Assembly: GCF_016031625.1 (NCBI RefSeq)
Contig: NZ_JACCHP010000006.1
Span: forward strand, 124,001 to 188,000
DNA length: 64,000 nucleotides
DNA from: Bradyrhizobium agreste
GTDB taxonomy: Bacteria > Pseudomonadota > Alphaproteobacteria > Rhizobiales > Xanthobacteraceae
Reading direction: 5' to 3'
Shown: positions 1 to 7,990 of the stretch, one piece after another
Layout: each line of letters starts with the position of its first letter
Position numbering within the stretch: the first letter of the stretch is position 1
The notes under the pieces: model-generated
Seen by the model: the letters and a program-made list of their open reading frames with translations, nothing else
What the model was told of the DNA's origin: nothing
Databases searched by the model: none
Made by a program: the position numbers and the translations under genes

Positions 1-106
1 GTCGCGGCTCGTCGGCTGGGTAACGCGCTTGGTCGAAGCCCTTCGGCAACGGATATTCGTCAGTCGTTTCCGGCCGGCGGAGAACTATGAGGAGCCGCAC
101 TCAGAG

Positions 107-1810
107 ATGTCGGCATTCCTGCGGTCTTGCCGCAGGATATTCTGGGCGCTCGCGGCCTTCAGCGGGATGAGCAACCTCCTCATGCTCACCGGCTCGTTCT
201 TCATGCTGCAAGTCTATGACCGCGTGCTGCCTGGGCGCAGCATACCGACCTTGGTCGCCTTGATGGTTCTGGCTACGGTCCTGTACCTGTTTCAGGGGGG
301 GCTCGACTTCGTCAGGAGCAGGATCAGCGCGCGGGTCGGCCGGTATTTTGATGAAAGGCTCGGCCTCCGCATATTCGACGCGCTTGTTCGTCTGCCGTTA
401 AAGACGAGGGCCGATGGCGACGGCTTGCAGCCGGTGCGGGATCTTGATCAGGTCCGCAGCTTCCTGTCGAGCGGCGGGCCGACCGCGCTGTTCGATCTGC
501 CCTGGATGCCGATCTATCTCGGCGTTTGCTTTCTCTTTCACTTTTGGATCGGCGTCACCGCGCTGGTTGGTGCGCTGGTGCTGGTCGGCATTACGATGCT
601 TACGGAAACGCGCACCCGGGGTCCGGCAAAGGCGAGCTCGCGTCTCGCCGTTTCGCGAACTGCCCTCGCACTCGAGGGACGGCGCAATGCCGAAGTTCTG
701 CAGGCCATGGGCATGCGGCAACAGGCGGCCTTGCGTTGGCGGGATGTCAACGCGAAGTATCTCGCGGCCCATGAACGGGCCAGCGACGTCGCAAACGGCC
801 TCGGTGGTGCCTCGAAGATTTTCCGGGCGATCTTGCAATCGCTGGTTCTTGCCGTTGGCGCCGTCCTCGTCATCAATCAGGAATCGACGGCGGGCATCAT
901 CATTGCCGGATCGATACTCACCGCGCGGGCCCTGGCGCCGGTCGAAATGGCCATCGCGAACTGGAAGGGATTCGTTGCCGCGCGACAATCAGGGCAACGG
1001 CTCGATCACTTGCTGAAGCTTCTGCCTCACGAGGAGGAGCGGTTGGCATTGCCTGCGCCTGTTGAAACCCTTACCGCCGAGAACCTCTATATCGGTGCCC
1101 CGAACTCCGAGAGGCCTACCCTCAGCGAAGTGTCGTTCCAGCTGCGGAGCGGGCAGGCAGTCGGAATCATCGGTCCGAGCGGATCTGGCAAGTCGACGCT
1201 GGCACGAGCGCTGGTTGGGGTATGGCCGTGCATTCGAGGCCGGATACGGCTGGACAACGCCGCGCTCGAGCACTGGTCTTCCGACGCCCTCGGCAAGCAT
1301 ATCGGTTATCTGCCTCAGGATGTCGAATTGTTTGACGGCAGCATCGCGATGAACATTGCGCGGTTTGATCCGCAGGCGACGGCCGCGGCTGTTCTGGAGG
1401 CCGCGCATGCCGCGGGCGCGCATGATCTGATCCTCTCGCTTCCGGATGGCTATAGCACGAAAATTGGCGAGGGAGGATTGGCGCTGTCGGCGGGGCAGCG
1501 GCAGCGTATCGGACTTGCACGTGCCTTCTACGGCAAACCGTTCCTGGTCGTGCTCGATGAGCCCTCGTCAAATCTCGACGCTGAAGGCGAGGAGGCGCTG
1601 ACGGAGGCGATCCTGAACGTGCGTCGCCGTGGCGGGATCGTCGTCGTTGTCGCCCATCGCCCGAAGGCGCTCGAAGGCGTCGATCATGTGTTGTGCCTCG
1701 GTGACGGCAGGGTTCAGTCCTTCGGCAAGAGGGAGGAGGTCCTCAAGAAGGTCTTGCGAAATCCCGTGCCGCTCAAGGTGGTCGCGGAAGCTCAGGGAGG
1801 CAACCGATGA
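107..1810 (+). CDS. Type I secretion ABC transporter (permease/ATPase, PrtD/HlyB-like)
   Basis: Inner-membrane exporter that should drive ATP-dependent secretion of an unfolded substrate through a type I (ABC-MFP-OMP) channel. The first ~300 residues form a six-helix ABC exporter membrane domain. No C39 peptidase domain precedes it, as expected for the PrtD branch. The ATPase domain shows Walker A GPSGSGKST near residue 355, signature LSAGQ near 460, Walker B LVVLDEPSSNLD near 480 and an H-loop VVAHR. The frame is open upstream to base 29; I prefer the ATG at 107 because residues before it look unlike the family. The stop overlaps the adaptor start by 4 bases (ATGA), so the two are translationally coupled. 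The outer-membrane TolC partner and the substrate are not visible next to it; the substrate may lie left of the window. Confidence 0.93.
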   Translation: MSAFLRSCRRIFWALAAFSGMSNLLMLTGSFFMLQVYDRVLPGRSIPTLVALMVLATVLYLFQGGLDFVRSRISARVGRYFDERLGLRIFDALVRLPLKTRADGDGLQPVRDLDQVRSFLSSGGPTALFDLPWMPIYLGVCFLFHFWIGVTALVGALVLVGITMLTETRTRGPAKASSRLAVSRTALALEGRRNAEVLQAMGMRQQAALRWRDVNAKYLAAHERASDVANGLGGASKIFRAILQSLVLAVGAVLVINQESTAGIIIAGSILTARALAPVEMAIANWKGFVAARQSGQRLDHLLKLLPHEEERLALPAPVETLTAENLYIGAPNSERPTLSEVSFQLRSGQAVGIIGPSGSGKSTLARALVGVWPCIRGRIRLDNAALEHWSSDALGKHIGYLPQDVELFDGSIAMNIARFDPQATAAAVLEAAHAAGAHDLILSLPDGYSTKIGEGGLALSAGQRQRIGLARAFYGKPFLVVLDEPSSNLDAEGEEALTEAILNVRRRGGIVVVVAHRPKALEGVDHVLCLGDGRVQSFGKREEVLKKVLRNPVPLKVVAEAQGGNR

Positions 1811-3120
1811 ACGGCCAGGTGACGCCGGCGATGCAGTCCATCCAGCGCTACATGATCGTCGGTATGATCATGCTCGGTCTGGTGACGTTTGGGGTCGGCG
1901 GTTGGGCGACAACAAGCCAATTGTCGGGTGCGGTCATCGCTCAGGGCGTGGTCGTGGTGGATTCGAGCGTCAAGAAGGTTCAGCACGCCACTGGCGGAAT
2001 CGTGGGGGAGCTGCGTGTGCGCCAGGGCGATCGGGTGAATGCAGGCGACGTCCTGATCCGCCTCGACCAGACGCAGACGCTCGCGAATGCGACGATTGTC
2101 ACCAACAGCATCGATGAGCTGCTGGCGCGGCAGGCTCGCCTCGAAACCGAGCGCGACGGTGCCGAGCAGGTCGTGTTTCCGAAGGTGCTGCTCGACCGGG
2201 CCAAGGAGAGCAACTCCGAGGCGAGCCGTGCGATCACTGCGGAGCGAAAGCTGTTCGATCTTCGCCGCCAGGCAAGGAGCGGCCAAAAAGCGCAGTTGCA
2301 GGAGAAAAGCGCGCAGCTGGAAAACGAGATCAAGGGCTATATGGGGCAGTCCGAGGCCAAGCAGAAGGAAGTCGAATTCATCCGCCAGGAGCTGGAGGGC
2401 GTACGCAGCCTCTGGCAGAAGAATCTGGTGCCGATCACGCGGCTCAATTCCCTCGAGCGCGACTCCGCCCGCATCGAGGGCGAGCGCAGTCAGCTCGCAG
2501 GAATGATTGCTCAGTCGAAGGGCAAGATCTCCGAAATCGGACTCCAGATCATTCAAATCGACCAGGACCTCCGGACGGAGGTCGGCAAGGACTTGATCGA
2601 GACCCGCTCGAAACTCTCCGAGCTGGGCGAGCGCAAGACTGCGGCGGTCGATCAGTTGAATCGGGTCGACATCAGGGCGCCGCAATCCGGCCGCGTCCAC
2701 GAGCTCAGCGTCCACACGGTCGGAGGCGTGATCTCTCCCGGCGAGCAAATCATGCTGATCGTCCCTGATGCGGACTCGCTCGCGGTCGAGGTCAAGATCG
2801 CACCGAAGGATATTGACCAGGTCTATGTAGGGCAGACCGCGACGATGCGCTTTGCAGCGTTCAACCAGAAGACCACGCCCGAAATCGACGGCGAGGTCAG
2901 CATGGTCTCGGCAGACATCACGCAGGATCAGCGTGCCGGCACGAGTTACTACACAGGCCGCGTCCTGCTGAAGACGGAAGAGCTGGCGAAGCTTGGCTCG
3001 GCCAAGCTCGTGCCCGGCATGCCGGTCGAGGTCTTCATCAAGACGGCAGGCCGGACAGCGCTTTCATACTTGCTCAAGCCGCTGCAGGATCAGGCCGGGC
3101 GGGCGTTCAAGGAACGCTGA
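1807..3120 (+). CDS. HlyD-family type I secretion periplasmic adaptor
   Basis: Membrane fusion protein linking the ABC exporter to an outer-membrane channel. At 437 residues it has the usual family length. It has one N-terminal membrane segment (about residues 15-37), a lipoyl half-motif around residues 55-95, a long coiled-coil hairpin rich in E, Q and K (about 105-290), the second lipoyl half with DIRAPQSGRVHELSV near 290, and a beta-barrel C-terminus. It overlaps the ABC gene by 4 bases and is clearly its partner. The pair is of the PrtDE/LapBC type; which substrate it handles cannot be read from the window. Confidence 0.93.
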   Translation: MNGQVTPAMQSIQRYMIVGMIMLGLVTFGVGGWATTSQLSGAVIAQGVVVVDSSVKKVQHATGGIVGELRVRQGDRVNAGDVLIRLDQTQTLANATIVTNSIDELLARQARLETERDGAEQVVFPKVLLDRAKESNSEASRAITAERKLFDLRRQARSGQKAQLQEKSAQLENEIKGYMGQSEAKQKEVEFIRQELEGVRSLWQKNLVPITRLNSLERDSARIEGERSQLAGMIAQSKGKISEIGLQIIQIDQDLRTEVGKDLIETRSKLSELGERKTAAVDQLNRVDIRAPQSGRVHELSVHTVGGVISPGEQIMLIVPDADSLAVEVKIAPKDIDQVYVGQTATMRFAAFNQKTTPEIDGEVSMVSADITQDQRAGTSYYTGRVLLKTEELAKLGSAKLVPGMPVEVFIKTAGRTALSYLLKPLQDQAGRAFKER

Positions 3121-3565
3121 GCTCGTGCAAGATGGCAGCAGCGCGCGACTGCATGAATTCGGGACTGGCGTCCTTTCCGTGGGCATCTGTGTTGCGACCA
3201 GTCCCGGAAAGCACCGCCGGGCGGTCGCAAGCACCGCGAGCGGGCGTGCCGATCCAAGGAGCGCGCGTCGCAAACCAGACCGGCGTCTGCGGTCTGATTT
3301 GAAGTATCCACCGCAGCATTCTGGTTATCGGCGCGCCGCAAGAAATCGGGTGGAACGAACGTGACGAGGTCGCCCACCTCCCGGTGAACTGTAGTAAATC
3401 GCGCGCCGACCGCGCTAGATGCCTGTTTTCTCTGGGAGAGATGATGGGACGCTCGAACGATCGTCCGCTCAGTACGTCCATGTGCTTGGCATGCAGGCTC
3501 ATTGCGGCCATGAAGCCGAGTATTGAAGCTTCGGCTCCCAGAATGACGAGTAGCTCGACTGGCAT
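3107..3565 (-). CDS. Doubtful hypothetical ORF
   Basis: An open frame antisense to the region after the HlyD gene, overlapping that gene's last 14 bases. From the ATG at 3565 the first ~60 residues look protein-like: a hydrophobic stretch beginning MPVELLVILGAEASILGF, then a basic segment. The remainder is Arg- and Pro-rich and looks like shadow sequence. No family is recognised and the ribosome-binding site is weak (GGAC-like). It may be a remnant that has lost its original C-terminus by frameshift. Low confidence. Confidence 0.22.
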   Translation of the reverse strand: MPVELLVILGAEASILGFMAAMSLHAKHMDVLSGRSFERPIISPRENRHLARSARDLLQFTGRWATSSRSFHPISCGAPITRMLRWILQIRPQTPVWFATRAPWIGTPARGACDRPAVLSGTGRNTDAHGKDASPEFMQSRAAAILHELSVP

Positions 3566-3915
3566 GTGAGATAGGTCCTGCCCGAGAAAGCCTGTCTGGC
3601 CGCGGTAAATATTTAAATAAACGATAAAAACGTATGGTGGCAAATAATTGTCGACCTTGCGCGGCGCGACTGGCGTCGCCGCGCTCACCGTCTTCCGCCG
3701 AGAACCAATGGCGTCGATCGAGGCCGTCTCGTTCCCCTTCTATTCATTCCCACTTGTCCTTCCGGTGTCACTGCCCGCGGCCTTTCGCAGTTGGTCGCCG
3801 ATTTAATATTTATTGCTATTTAAATTAATAGACCTATATATAATGTATTAAATAGCTTGTGTGGCCGGACGCAGGCCGGCGGGACACGGTTCGGCGTATG
3901 GAGGGGGATCGGCAG
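3566..3915. promoter_or_regulatory. AT-rich intergenic island upstream of the cysteine protease
   Basis: This gap contains two markedly AT-rich patches in otherwise GC-rich DNA. At 3606-3618 TAAATATTTA overlaps ATTTAAAT. Around 3803-3850 there is a run with TTTAATATTTATT, ATTTAAATTAATAG and TATATATAATG. No gene is supported here. The second patch lies 65-110 bases before the protease start, so it could hold its promoter and sites for an AT-seeking silencer such as the H-NS-like protein encoded at 13.3 kb. That link is inference. Confidence 0.4.
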
Positions 3916-4509
3916 ATGCAGCGAACCTCGGGCCCGATCATCGCCGCAGCCATAGCGATCGCGATCGGGGGCGTTCAGTGGGCGCGTGCGGCCCCCCGAG
4001 CGGACCTTGCGCACATCGAGCTGGGACGCCCCGCTCTTCCGCCCCTCACTTACACAATGTTTTGCCTGCGCTATGAGGCCGAATGTCGCCCGCGACGCTC
4101 CTTCCGCGGCGGGCCGATCCAGTTGACTGAGAAGCGATGGGCCGACCTGCTGGAGATCAACCGTGCCGTCAATCTGGCGATAGAGCCGGTTCGCAACGAG
4201 CTCGGTCTCGCGGGCGAGGCGTGGACCATCAACCCCGCACGTGGTGATTGCAACGATTACGCGGTCAGCAAGCGTCACGAGCTGCTTCAGCGGGGCTGGC
4301 CGGCGCGCGTCCTGCTCTTAAGCGAAGTCGTCGTCAACTCCGGAGAGCACCATCTGGTGCTTCTCGTGCGCACGCGGAGAGGCGATCTCATTCTCGACAA
4401 TCTCACGTCGCAGATCAAGCCGTGGGCGCGAACGCCCTATCGCTGGATTCGCGTGCAGAGCCCGGGCCGTGACGGGCTGTGGGCCACGGTTGGCCGGGAA
4501 GGGGTGTGA
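3916..4509 (+). CDS. Transglutaminase-like cysteine proteinase (BTLCP, LapG-like)
   Basis: Predicted periplasmic cysteine protease of the bacterial transglutaminase-like family (Peptidase C93). The ATG at 3916 gives 197 residues beginning with a signal peptide whose hydrophobic core IIAAAIAIAIGG ends at ARAA. The catalytic triad is visible: Cys in GDCNDYA near residue 112, His in GEHHLVL near 145, and Asp in LILDNL near 160. In Pseudomonas the family member LapG clips LapA-type adhesins exported by a type I system, and here the gene lies 800 bases after such an exporter. No LapD-like receptor is seen in the window, so control by c-di-GMP cannot be claimed. In-frame ATGs at 3898 and upstream (from 3859) are possible but less likely starts. 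Confidence 0.88.
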   Translation: MQRTSGPIIAAAIAIAIGGVQWARAAPRADLAHIELGRPALPPLTYTMFCLRYEAECRPRRSFRGGPIQLTEKRWADLLEINRAVNLAIEPVRNELGLAGEAWTINPARGDCNDYAVSKRHELLQRGWPARVLLLSEVVVNSGEHHLVLLVRTRRGDLILDNLTSQIKPWARTPYRWIRVQSPGRDGLWATVGREGV

Positions 4510-4657
4510 GGCCCCTTTAACTGCGGTCAGATAACCACATTTGTGCAGGTACGAGAGCGTATCTGCTCCGTCGCAGGACGCGAACTCTCAAGCTCAAAAT
4601 CCGGCTGAGCAAAAGGACGCGGATAGTCGGGAAGCACAATGAATTCCAAGAGTGGCG

Positions 4658-5590
4658 CTATTGGTGCCAGCCTATACCGTTCGATGAGACTCGTCGACCG
4701 GGCACGATCGGCGTGACCAGATTTTGTGCGCGGCCATCGAAGGCGTCAATGTGCTGCTTTATCTCTTTGATGTGCTGTTTACTGGAAGCACCGAAAACGA
4801 TGGACTGGATCTTCTTCTGTCGGCAAACATACTCGATAGCTTCGTGCGGCGTAATCGCACCGGAAGCCAGGACCGACATCGCAACGGGCCTGAAGTTCCG
4901 AGACGCAATTTCCTCCTCATAAAGCTGGACACCTCCGCACATTCGAAAACCTATCTTGTTTATATTGGCGCATATGATCGGATTCGGTATGCCTATCTCT
5001 TCAAGAACATCGAGAAGGCGCGGCATATTCATGGTTATAAAGCCCGGTTCCGCATTGTAACGCTCGTGAACGTGATCGGCAAAGATACGAAATGCGTCCT
5101 TAATCCCTATCCCGAGCAACAGGTCAGTGACCACGTTCTGGAGAAAGATAACCGGTGTTCTCAGGCCGCTGAACATTTTCATCTCTGCGTCGATCAGGAG
5201 CCGCGCCATGCCCTCTATGTCTCGCGTCGCAATCGACAGCCCACCCCTCAGAAGCGCACTAAATGTGCCCTCCGCGGGCAAGAATCGTTTTAGTGCCTCG
5301 ATCATTCCGTGCTCGGTCACGGCATTTGCGTATTTGTGGGCGTATGGCATGCAGGGATAAAATTCGAGCTCGGAATAACGTTCTGGGTGCAAGCGAACAT
5401 GCGCACAGATCTCACTGATTCGGTCGTGCGTCGTGCACATGAAGACATGAATTCCGCTGTCATATGCCGCGTCAAGCAAATCAATGATTTCCCGGAGGTC
5501 CCCAAAGCGCATCGCCTGCGCCCGCGCCTTTTCTTCGGACATGTGATTGATGCCGAAGAATTGGTTGTCGCCAAATAGGATTCGATCCAT
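4658..5590 (-). CDS. Uncharacterised TIM-barrel / aldo-keto reductase-like protein of a polysaccharide cluster
   Basis: A 310-residue soluble protein starting MDRILFGDNQFFGINH, with a strong ribosome-binding site (GGGAGGAGG) just upstream that sets the start at 5590; the frame is open to 5887. Alternating hydrophobic strands and amphipathic helices, and the C-terminal IQSIVFGASSKQHIKE, resemble the layout of aldo/keto reductases, but the canonical Asp-Tyr-Lys-His tetrad is not obvious. It may be a relative with another activity. It is the last gene of a minus-strand set with the Gfo/Idh/MocA oxidoreductase 26 bases upstream, which suggests a role in making or modifying a sugar precursor. Function not established. 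Confidence 0.75.
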   Translation of the reverse strand: MDRILFGDNQFFGINHMSEEKARAQAMRFGDLREIIDLLDAAYDSGIHVFMCTTHDRISEICAHVRLHPERYSELEFYPCMPYAHKYANAVTEHGMIEALKRFLPAEGTFSALLRGGLSIATRDIEGMARLLIDAEMKMFSGLRTPVIFLQNVVTDLLLGIGIKDAFRIFADHVHERYNAEPGFITMNMPRLLDVLEEIGIPNPIICANINKIGFRMCGGVQLYEEEIASRNFRPVAMSVLASGAITPHEAIEYVCRQKKIQSIVFGASSKQHIKEIKQHIDAFDGRAQNLVTPIVPGRRVSSNGIGWHQ

Positions 5591-5616
5591 TGTATCCTCC
5601 TCCCCTTCTGGCAATT

Positions 5617-6711
5617 CTACCTCAGCGCCCCGTTGACCGAGGACAACAGGCCGCGCCGAGATGGGGTCGTGAGTCTCGAATCGACTCGCCGTTTCGGGTC
5701 GTTGGCATTCTGTAGGATCGCGGAGATTACGCAATCCGTTTGGGCTGCAGATGCGAAGGACGAGACACTCTCCGGTCGGCCTTCTACGATACATTGGAGA
5801 AAGTAGTCGAGCTGCGCGGAGTATTCCTCGCCTCGCAAATAGTACCAAACATCGCTGTGAAAATCGGTTGTGTAGCGAGTGTCCCAACCCGTCTTTTCCA
5901 CAATCGTGTTCTCCGCTTTGGCCCGAATGAATGTCTTCACCTCTTGGCGGTCGACGATGATCCGGCCGTTAGTACCCCATAGCGTGACCTGCATCGACAT
6001 TCGGCGAACGCTATCGTCGCTCCAATTGGCGGCGATCGTACCTGTTAGGCCACCGGCAAAATGCATCGTCGCGTAGACCTCGTCGTCCACATGCTGAGAA
6101 AATACCTTGTTGAGTACTGCTCCGCTCACGGCTTCGGGCATTCCAACGAGATAGTTCATGATATCGATAGCATGGCACGCGTAGTCATAGAGGCAACCTC
6201 CGCCCTCACTGCCTTTCGCCCGCCAGGTCGCGGCTTTGGGCCGCAACACCACCGGGCCATACGCCTCGACTCTCACGTGATGGAGTCGGCCAAGTGCATG
6301 CACATCGAGTAAACGCTTGGCCTCGTTGAACGCCCCGACGAATCGATAATGATATCCCACCTGGTTGATGAGACCTTTGCGGTCAGCGAGGTCGGCTAGT
6401 TCGAGCCCTTCGGCCGCATCGAGACAGAATGGCTTTTCGCAGAAGACGTGGAGATTTCTGTGGAGGGCTTCACGCACTATTTCGCTATGAAATCGCGAGG
6501 GCGTCGCGATGATAATCGCATCCAGCGGTTTTTGGTCGAGCAATTCCCGATAGTTCGAGAAGACTTGAGTGCCTGTATATTTGTGCAGGATGCTGCACAA
6601 ATAGTTTGCGGTGTCGCAAACGCCGATCAGCTTAGCGTCAGGGTGGGCGTTGACAATCGCAAGATGGGAGAGTCCCATTTTGCCCAGCCCGATAAGCCCA
6701 ACATTGATCAT
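5617..6711 (-). CDS. Gfo/Idh/MocA family NAD(P)-dependent sugar oxidoreductase
   Basis: A 364-residue dehydrogenase. The Rossmann dinucleotide-binding motif GLIGLGKMGLSHL is at the N-terminus, followed by IIATPSRFH and the family's CEKPF signature near residue 95. The C-terminal sheet domain contains GGCLYDYACHAIDIMNYL, which carries the usual catalytic Asp/His region. The start at 6711 is fixed by GAGGAG eight bases upstream; the longer frame to 6900 has no such site. Such enzymes oxidise or epimerise nucleotide sugars or inositols. Its place between glycosyltransferase-like and TIM-barrel genes points to exopolysaccharide precursor synthesis. Confidence 0.9.
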   Translation of the reverse strand: MINVGLIGLGKMGLSHLAIVNAHPDAKLIGVCDTANYLCSILHKYTGTQVFSNYRELLDQKPLDAIIIATPSRFHSEIVREALHRNLHVFCEKPFCLDAAEGLELADLADRKGLINQVGYHYRFVGAFNEAKRLLDVHALGRLHHVRVEAYGPVVLRPKAATWRAKGSEGGGCLYDYACHAIDIMNYLVGMPEAVSGAVLNKVFSQHVDDEVYATMHFAGGLTGTIAANWSDDSVRRMSMQVTLWGTNGRIIVDRQEVKTFIRAKAENTIVEKTGWDTRYTTDFHSDVWYYLRGEEYSAQLDYFLQCIVEGRPESVSSFASAAQTDCVISAILQNANDPKRRVDSRLTTPSRRGLLSSVNGALR

Positions 6712-6737
6712 GGAATTCTCCTCAATGAGAACGGCCC

Positions 6738-7220
6738 TCAATTGACCAAGAAATCTCGCACCCGCCTCAGGAATGGCTCGGGTGCAAAATTCGTGAAGTC
6801 GGCGCCGGCAATACCTCCGCCTGTCATGGCTCTGTCGATCGCAAAATCCAGTTCGGCATCGGACATGGCGGCATAAACGCCCGGTCGGTCGCGAAGCCAT
6901 TTGATCGTATGCAACTGATGGTCAGTTGTGTGCTCCCGATTTGCCGCGAGCCGCGGCAGCATCACTACAGGCTTGCCCATCTCGGCAGCGACGAAGTAGC
7001 TGCCCATTCCGGCATGGGCGACGATAATCGCCGATTTGCGGACAGCTTCCTGAAATGTGCTCGGCGGAAGCATTCGCGTCCAGCGCATATGAATTGGCCG
7101 ATAAGTGCCGGCGCCAATTTGAGCCAGGACATCACTGCCTGGATGCACCAGCGCCCATTTGTCCATGGAAACGATCAGGCGATCGAACGCCATCATCGAG
7201 CCGACAGTCACAAAGATCAT
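6738..7220 (-). CDS. PssE/Alg13-like glycosyltransferase subunit (GT28 C-terminal domain)
   Basis: A 160-residue protein starting MIFVTVGSMMAFDRLI. It matches the small GT28 C-terminal-domain proteins (PssE, EpsF, Alg13), which bind the nucleotide sugar. Signature elements are SAIIVAHAGMGSYFVAAEMG, with its H-A-G loop, and KPVVMLPR. It overlaps the upstream Alg14/PssD-like gene by 4 bases, the standard arrangement for the two-piece glycosyltransferase in which the partner anchors the catalytic subunit to the membrane. In rhizobia the PssD/PssE pair adds the second sugar, a glucuronate, to exopolysaccharide. The actual sugar here is unknown. Confidence 0.85.
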   Translation of the reverse strand: MIFVTVGSMMAFDRLIVSMDKWALVHPGSDVLAQIGAGTYRPIHMRWTRMLPPSTFQEAVRKSAIIVAHAGMGSYFVAAEMGKPVVMLPRLAANREHTTDHQLHTIKWLRDRPGVYAAMSDAELDFAIDRAMTGGGIAGADFTNFAPEPFLRRVRDFLVN

Positions 7221-7690
7221 AGTACTGCCCCCCACCAGTCGGGGCCGCCCGTCCGCTGCAAATGCGGCCACTGGGTGAGCCACACATCGCAAAAGCGTTT
7301 GGCCCGCATTCCCGACAGGGACAACTGTTCACAATTGGCGATGCTGTCGATCCACATCGTTTTTGATCGCAACAGGCATTTTGCAAGGGCTAGGGCGATC
7401 ATGCCGGGAGCCGAGCCCGTCGTGACGACGACATGCGGACGCTCACGCAGCAGTATCAATGTCAGCTGAACGACCAATATCGCCAGTCCGATCCGATCCC
7501 AACGCGTCACGTCGCGGACGACATAGAAGCGATGACCCGCGACCTCCTCCGCGTAAGCCGATTGAACGCTTACAAACGCCACCTGCAACCCATCGAATGC
7601 CGGTTGGAGCCGGCGCATTTGGATCCAGTGCCCACCTCCAGACGCTACAATGAGTACCCTTTTCGACACGATAGCGCTCCAGTACAACAT
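7217..7690 (-). CDS. PssD/Alg14-like glycosyltransferase membrane subunit
   Basis: About 157 residues. The N-terminal KRVLIVASGGGHWIQMRRL is the glycine-rich signature of the Alg14/PssD family. A hydrophobic membrane-associating helix (IGLAILVVQLTLILL) and VVVTTGSAPGMIALALAK follow. The 4-base overlap with the PssE/Alg13-like gene supports a heteromeric transferase. The start is uncertain: ATG at 7690 is given, but GTG at 7669, preceded by TGGAGC, places the family motif closer to the N-terminus and may be the true start. It is the first gene of the minus-strand polysaccharide set, with an AT-rich leader upstream. Confidence 0.83.
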   Translation of the reverse strand: MLYWSAIVSKRVLIVASGGGHWIQMRRLQPAFDGLQVAFVSVQSAYAEEVAGHRFYVVRDVTRWDRIGLAILVVQLTLILLRERPHVVVTTGSAPGMIALALAKCLLRSKTMWIDSIANCEQLSLSGMRAKRFCDVWLTQWPHLQRTGGPDWWGAVL

Positions 7691-7734
7691 CGAGCCGCCA
7701 ACAGCCCGGTGTGGGCGGTTGCTGCATCCAGGCA

Positions 7735-7925
7735 TTTAAATATATAATGGCTCTGCAGTAAATACCAGAATAATAATTAAAACTAAATATTGGGATTGAT
7801 TGCGAGGTGACGCAAACCAAAGATCGGGGATATTCGGCGGGGCACCGAGTTGCGCCCGGAAAAGCGCCAGTTTGCGTCTCGTATCGGTTGACTACATTTA
7901 ATGCGCGATTTAAATATTAAATGCC
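7735..7925. promoter_or_regulatory. AT-rich divergent promoter region with inverted repeat
   Basis: Region between the minus-strand glycosyltransferase set and the plus-strand PQQ dehydrogenase. It contains ATTTAAATATATAATGG at 7736-7752, an AT-rich stretch to about 7796, and a perfect 8-base inverted repeat, CATTTAAT at 7895-7902 and ATTAAATG at 7916-7923, separated by 13 bases. The repeat could be a dimeric regulator site. Its right arm lies 68 bases before the preferred dehydrogenase start, which argues against the in-frame ATG at 7901 being used. No regulator can be assigned. Confidence 0.4.
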
Positions 7926-7990
7926 GGAGTTTGCAATTTATAATGCCGAGCCAGGCGGAGCGACGTTCTTCGCTAAAAAAGGGGCACTCG

